Assembly: GCA_964468045.1 (NCBI GenBank)
Contig: CAYXTO010000007.1
Span: 1 to 64,000, forward strand
Direction of reading: 5' to 3'
Length of the DNA stretch: 64,000 nt
Origin: JAWKXU01 sp964468045
Lineage (GTDB): Bacteria > Pseudomonadota > Alphaproteobacteria > Sphingomonadales > Sphingomonadaceae
Each line of letters opens with the position of its first letter. The first letter of the stretch is position 1. The translations under genes were made by a program, and so were the position numbers. Of the stretch, positions 61,086 through 64,000 are shown piece by piece. A model generated the notes under the pieces. It was not told where the DNA came from, did no database searches, and saw nothing but the letters and a program-made list of their open reading frames with translations.

Positions 61086-62449
61086 TTCGTGCCCCATTTC
61101 TTGCGCTGGCCGCTCAATTCGGAAAGGTAGCCCCACAGGCAGATGGGCTGCATGACGATCGCGTAGATCACCACATAGAACAGCAGGCCCAGCACGTTGC
61201 GCCGGATCCGGAGGCCCTGGGTTCGGAACATCCTGCGCTGGATGAAGAAGATCACCGCGTTCCATACCATCGCCAGCGGAAGCAGCAGCAGGGTCAGCGG
61301 GCCGGCGATCCAGTAATAGCCGAGCAGCGCGGCCACCAGTCCGGGAATGAAAATGAAGGTGAACGTCAGATCCAGGGGAAGGAACAGCATGTTCCACCAG
61401 ATGAACAGCGTGGTCAGCCGCCGCTTGAACAGCAGGCCCTTGTGCTGTTCGAGCGCTTCCACCATGCCGCGCGCCCAGCGTTTGCGCTGACGGTAGAATT
61501 GCCTGAAGGTGGCGGGGGCATCGGTGAAAACGACGGCATCTTCCGCATAACCGACGCGGTAACCGCGCTCCAGCATGGCCCAGGTCATCACGATGTCCTC
61601 GCCCACCGTATTCGGCCATCCACCCACGGCATGCAGCGTATCCTTGCGATAGAGCGAAAAGGCACCCTGTGCGACCAGCGTGCCGTGATACATGCTCTGC
61701 ATGCGCTTTACTGCGGCGATGCCGTGGAAATAGTCCCATTCCTGCGCGCGGGTTATCAGGTTCTCGCGGCTGTTGCGGACCAGCACGGCGCCGGCCACCG
61801 CCACCGTTCCCGGCGGATCGGAGAGATAGCGCTCCACGATTTCCCGCAGGCTGTCCGAACGCAGCCGGCTGTCCCCGTCGATCGTGCAGATCAGATCGTG
61901 GCGGGAGGCGGCCAGACCGCTGTTGAGCGCGGCCGCCTTGCCGCGGTTGCGCTCGAAATCGAGCAGGCGGATCTCGATATTCCGGGTCGGCGACAACCGG
62001 GAAATGGCTTTCCGCACGCGCTCTCCCGTCCGGTCGGTTGAACCGTCGTTCACGACCAGTGCTTCGACCGGGCCTGCGTAGTGAAGCCGCGCCAGGCTCT
62101 CCAGCGTGGCTTCTATCCCGGCTTCCTCATTATAGGCGGCGATGATGATGCTGACGCCCGGGTAGCTGCTCAAGGCGAGTCTTTGCGGCCTGCGATCGAG
62201 CAATAGGGACGTCGCCAGAAAGGCGTTCATGAAGCCCGGTACGAATGCGATAAAGGTGAGCGCCCACAGGGCAAACAGGGGATGCGTCAGCTTGCCGAGA
62301 TCATGCATCCACGCGCTTGCGATATAGACGCTGAATGTGGTCCAGACGATCGCAACGATCAGAGAAATCACGTATTTCCAGCGGACAGGAACATAAATAC
62401 GCGATGGCCCCGGCAAACTCTCCGTCGCTAGTTTTATTGGTACGCTCAT
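61082..62449 (-). CDS. Processive family 2 glycosyltransferase (PgaC/IcaA-like)
   Basis: A 455-residue inner-membrane glycosyltransferase. Two N-terminal membrane helices (about 25-75) precede a GT2 domain with VNDGSTD, the DGD metal motif, GEDIV and the processivity motif QRKRWARG (Q-x-x-R-W). Three or four C-terminal helices follow. This organisation matches poly-N-acetylglucosamine, hyaluronan or cellulose-type synthases, closest in layout to PgaC. With the coupled barrel protein it suggests synthesis and outward passage of an exopolysaccharide. Deacetylase and c-di-GMP partner genes are absent from the window. Confidence 0.82.
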   Translation of the reverse strand: MSVPIKLATESLPGPSRIYVPVRWKYVISLIVAIVWTTFSVYIASAWMHDLGKLTHPLFALWALTFIAFVPGFMNAFLATSLLLDRRPQRLALSSYPGVSIIIAAYNEEAGIEATLESLARLHYAGPVEALVVNDGSTDRTGERVRKAISRLSPTRNIEIRLLDFERNRGKAAALNSGLAASRHDLICTIDGDSRLRSDSLREIVERYLSDPPGTVAVAGAVLVRNSRENLITRAQEWDYFHGIAAVKRMQSMYHGTLVAQGAFSLYRKDTLHAVGGWPNTVGEDIVMTWAMLERGYRVGYAEDAVVFTDAPATFRQFYRQRKRWARGMVEALEQHKGLLFKRRLTTLFIWWNMLFLPLDLTFTFIFIPGLVAALLGYYWIAGPLTLLLLPLAMVWNAVIFFIQRRMFRTQGLRIRRNVLGLLFYVVIYAIVMQPICLWGYLSELSGQRKKWGTK

Positions 62450-62809
62450 ACGATTACCCGCCTTCTCGAATACTCAAGAGGGGCGCGCTCAGACCTGAGT
62501 GCTTGCGAGGGCACCAAGCGTATGAAATTCAATTATAAAGTCGAATGTCTGATCTGCCCGCCGAATCCGGCCAGCCGTGTCTGTGTCATGCAGTTCCTTC
62601 CACGGAAAACTCCGTGCCCCTCGCCCCAATTATTAAATCGGTTCAATAAGAAAATGAGTTCTCAAAAGAGATAATAATCCAATTTACATATTGATTCGGA
62701 TTATCTGCCTTGGCTGCACTCATTGCTAGTTCGGACTTGGCAGTGTCATGTTTTGAGACAAGTGGGCATTGGCATGGTTTCGGGGCCGCTTGACTGAGGA
62801 ACCCTGGCT
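62450..62809. promoter_or_regulatory. AT-rich gap upstream of the glycosyltransferase operon
   Basis: A 360-base gap with an A/T-rich centre near 62640-62710, unlike the surrounding GC-rich DNA. It is upstream of the glycosyltransferase operon and downstream of the kinase gene at 62810. I find no small gene; a promoter is likely but cannot be placed exactly. Confidence 0.4.
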
Positions 62810-64000
62810 CTAATCGATTTCCGGGCGTCTGGGATGTATGCGGGGAATGGCCAGTTCGACCCGCAAGCCGGGCTCATTGTCGCCGAAGCGCAGTTCCGCG
62901 CCATGCTGCCAGACGATCGCCGCCACAAGGCTCAGGCCCAGACCTTCGCCCGGCAGCCCCTGGGCCGAAGAGCCCCGATAGAAGCGCTCGGTCGCGTAGC
63001 CGGCCTCTTCCGGGGCAAGGCCGGGCCCGTTGTCGCTGACGGAAAGAACGAGCTTTTCGCCATCTTCATGCGCGGCAACGCGGATCGCGCCGCCGGACTG
63101 GGTATATTTGAGAGCGTTGTCCAACAGGTTGGACAGGGCCTGGAACAGCAGGTCCGGATCGACATAGGCGCGCAGCTGCGGTTCGATCGTTGTCTCCAGG
63201 GCAATCGCACGGCGGACCGCCGCCGGTTCGTGGAATTCCACCACGTCATTCGCAAGCTGCGAGATATCCGTTTCGCGCATCCCGGCCAGGTGGCGCTGGC
63301 CTTCGATCCTGGCGATCCGCAACAGGGCATTGAAGATGCGTTGCAGCCGCCGTGCCTCATCGAGCGCTTCTTCCACCAGTGCGCGACGGTCTTCCCCCCT
63401 TGTTTCCTCGGTTTCCAGCCCCTCCAGTTGAACCAGCAGGCGGGACAGCGGGGTGCGCAATTCGTGGGCGACATTGTCCGACACCCGGCGCACCGATTCG
63501 AATAATTCCTCGATGCGCGAGAGCATCAGGTTCAGCGTTTCGCCCAGGCGATCGAAATCGTCATTCGTACCCCGGACCGGTATCCGCCCTGAGAAATCGC
63601 CTTCCATCACGGTTCGCGCGGCGAGATTGACCGCATCTATGCGCGTGCGAATGGCGCGGCTCATCAGCAGGCCGCCAGCGACACCGAGCAGGATCGTGCC
63701 GCAGATGATCCAGATCGCGGCGGTGGCGACCATTTCCTCCCGGTCGTCGACATCTTCGGAGTCTCGCCCGACGAGCAGCCGCGCGCCATCCTTGAATACG
63801 ATATCCCTCACCAGCGCGTTGTGATCTGACTCGTCGCCGTCGCTATAGATGTCCGCCTCGATTTCCACCCAGCCCGGCGAGATTTTGCTGGGCCAGCTGG
63901 GCAGATTGGCGGTGATCGTCTTTCCCTGCCCGTCAATGAAGGCATGGAACGCCATGCGCGTGCTCTTGCCCGCGGCGCGCTCCTGAAGCGCGGCTACCAG
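62810..64000 (-). CDS. Sensor histidine kinase, partial at 5' end
   Basis: A histidine kinase whose N-terminus continues beyond the window; 397 codons are visible, the frame remaining open to base 64000. From the left edge inward it has an extracytoplasmic portion, a transmembrane helix (ATAAIWIICGTILLGVAGGL), a HAMP domain (ESRIDAVNLAARTVMEGDF region), H-box VSDNVAHELRTPLSRL, N-box LSNLLDNALKYTQ and G-boxes DNGPGLAP and GEGLGLSLV. It is similar in layout to metal- or antibiotic-responsive kinases with a short periplasmic sensor. Its response regulator is expected just outside the window. Confidence 0.85.
   Translation of the reverse strand: MVAALQERAAGKSTRMAFHAFIDGQGKTITANLPSWPSKISPGWVEIEADIYSDGDESDHNALVRDIVFKDGARLLVGRDSEDVDDREEMVATAAIWIICGTILLGVAGGLLMSRAIRTRIDAVNLAARTVMEGDFSGRIPVRGTNDDFDRLGETLNLMLSRIEELFESVRRVSDNVAHELRTPLSRLLVQLEGLETEETRGEDRRALVEEALDEARRLQRIFNALLRIARIEGQRHLAGMRETDISQLANDVVEFHEPAAVRRAIALETTIEPQLRAYVDPDLLFQALSNLLDNALKYTQSGGAIRVAAHEDGEKLVLSVSDNGPGLAPEEAGYATERFYRGSSAQGLPGEGLGLSLVAAIVWQHGAELRFGDNEPGLRVELAIPRIHPRRPEID

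Noticed and set aside
1..64000. Integrated prophage, ICE, intact insertion sequence or tRNA attachment site
   Set aside because: No integrase, transposase, terminal repeats, structural phage genes or tRNA are visible; only the intron-like remnant hints at mobility.

Overview
The window reads as a chromosomal segment of a GC-rich alphaproteobacterium, most likely a sphingomonad (Novosphingobium/Sphingobium/Sphingopyxis type). The evidence is the many TonB-dependent receptors, the dense catabolic gene content, DUF5818 and DUF6607 proteins, a PKHD hydroxylase next to a siderophore-type receptor, and codon use with strong G/C in third positions. I see no rRNA, tRNA, CRISPR array, phage or intact insertion sequence. 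The taxonomic call is an inference from gene content.

Region 1 (1-23704) is a large catabolic island. A truncated-by-window TonB receptor and a zinc alcohol dehydrogenase are followed by two short-chain dehydrogenases, an SMP-30 lactonase, a TetR regulator, a PQQ quinohaemoprotein lipoprotein dehydrogenase, an aldehyde dehydrogenase, a fused indolepyruvate-ferredoxin-oxidoreductase-type enzyme, an acyl-CoA dehydrogenase and a crotonase. A convergent three-gene operon then encodes a crotonase, a HheB-like halohydrin dehalogenase and an epoxide hydrolase. Next come an MFS transporter, an enolase-superfamily enzyme, a 2-keto-4-pentenoate-hydratase-like enzyme and a bifunctional enoyl-CoA hydratase/3-hydroxyacyl-CoA dehydrogenase. 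There is no acyl-CoA ligase in the island; the 2-oxoacid oxidoreductase could supply acyl-CoA instead. A recurring imperfect palindrome (half-site close to TGTTGCAA) lies upstream of at least four of these transcription units and may be the operator of the island's TetR protein. A degenerate group II intron-like RNA remnant sits at 21.2-21.4 kb.

Region 2 (23766-44659) mixes metal handling and a second catabolic module. It holds a copper/silver-type P1B ATPase, a nitrobindin-like protein, two HyuA/HyuB (hydantoinase/oxoprolinase/acetone-carboxylase family) pairs around a LysR regulator and a luciferase-like flavin enzyme, and a TonB receptor. It continues with a dmeRF-type Ni/Co efflux operon, a divergent MerR/cation-transporter pair with a textbook MerR promoter, a DUF6607 protein behind a Fur-like palindrome, and a small lipoprotein.

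Region 3 (44660-54424) holds a LysE exporter, an FMN alpha-hydroxyacid oxidase coupled to a PiuC-like hydroxylase, and a 5'-truncated siderophore receptor pseudogene. It also holds an OmpR/EnvZ-like two-component system beside an acetate permease/DUF485 pair, and a solitary extra MreB.

Region 4 (54533-59073) is a compact, unfamiliar cluster: a Ddl-like ATP-grasp ligase, a methyltransferase-like protein, a cyanophycin-synthetase-like ATP-grasp protein without a Mur-ligase domain, and a divergent 51-codon gene with a strong Shine-Dalgarno and its own terminator. I regard this as a candidate peptide-ligating or RiPP-like biosynthetic system. Region 5 (59094-64000) has a short-chain dehydrogenase, an outer-membrane-barrel/processive glycosyltransferase pair suggestive of exopolysaccharide export, and a partial sensor kinase at the right edge.
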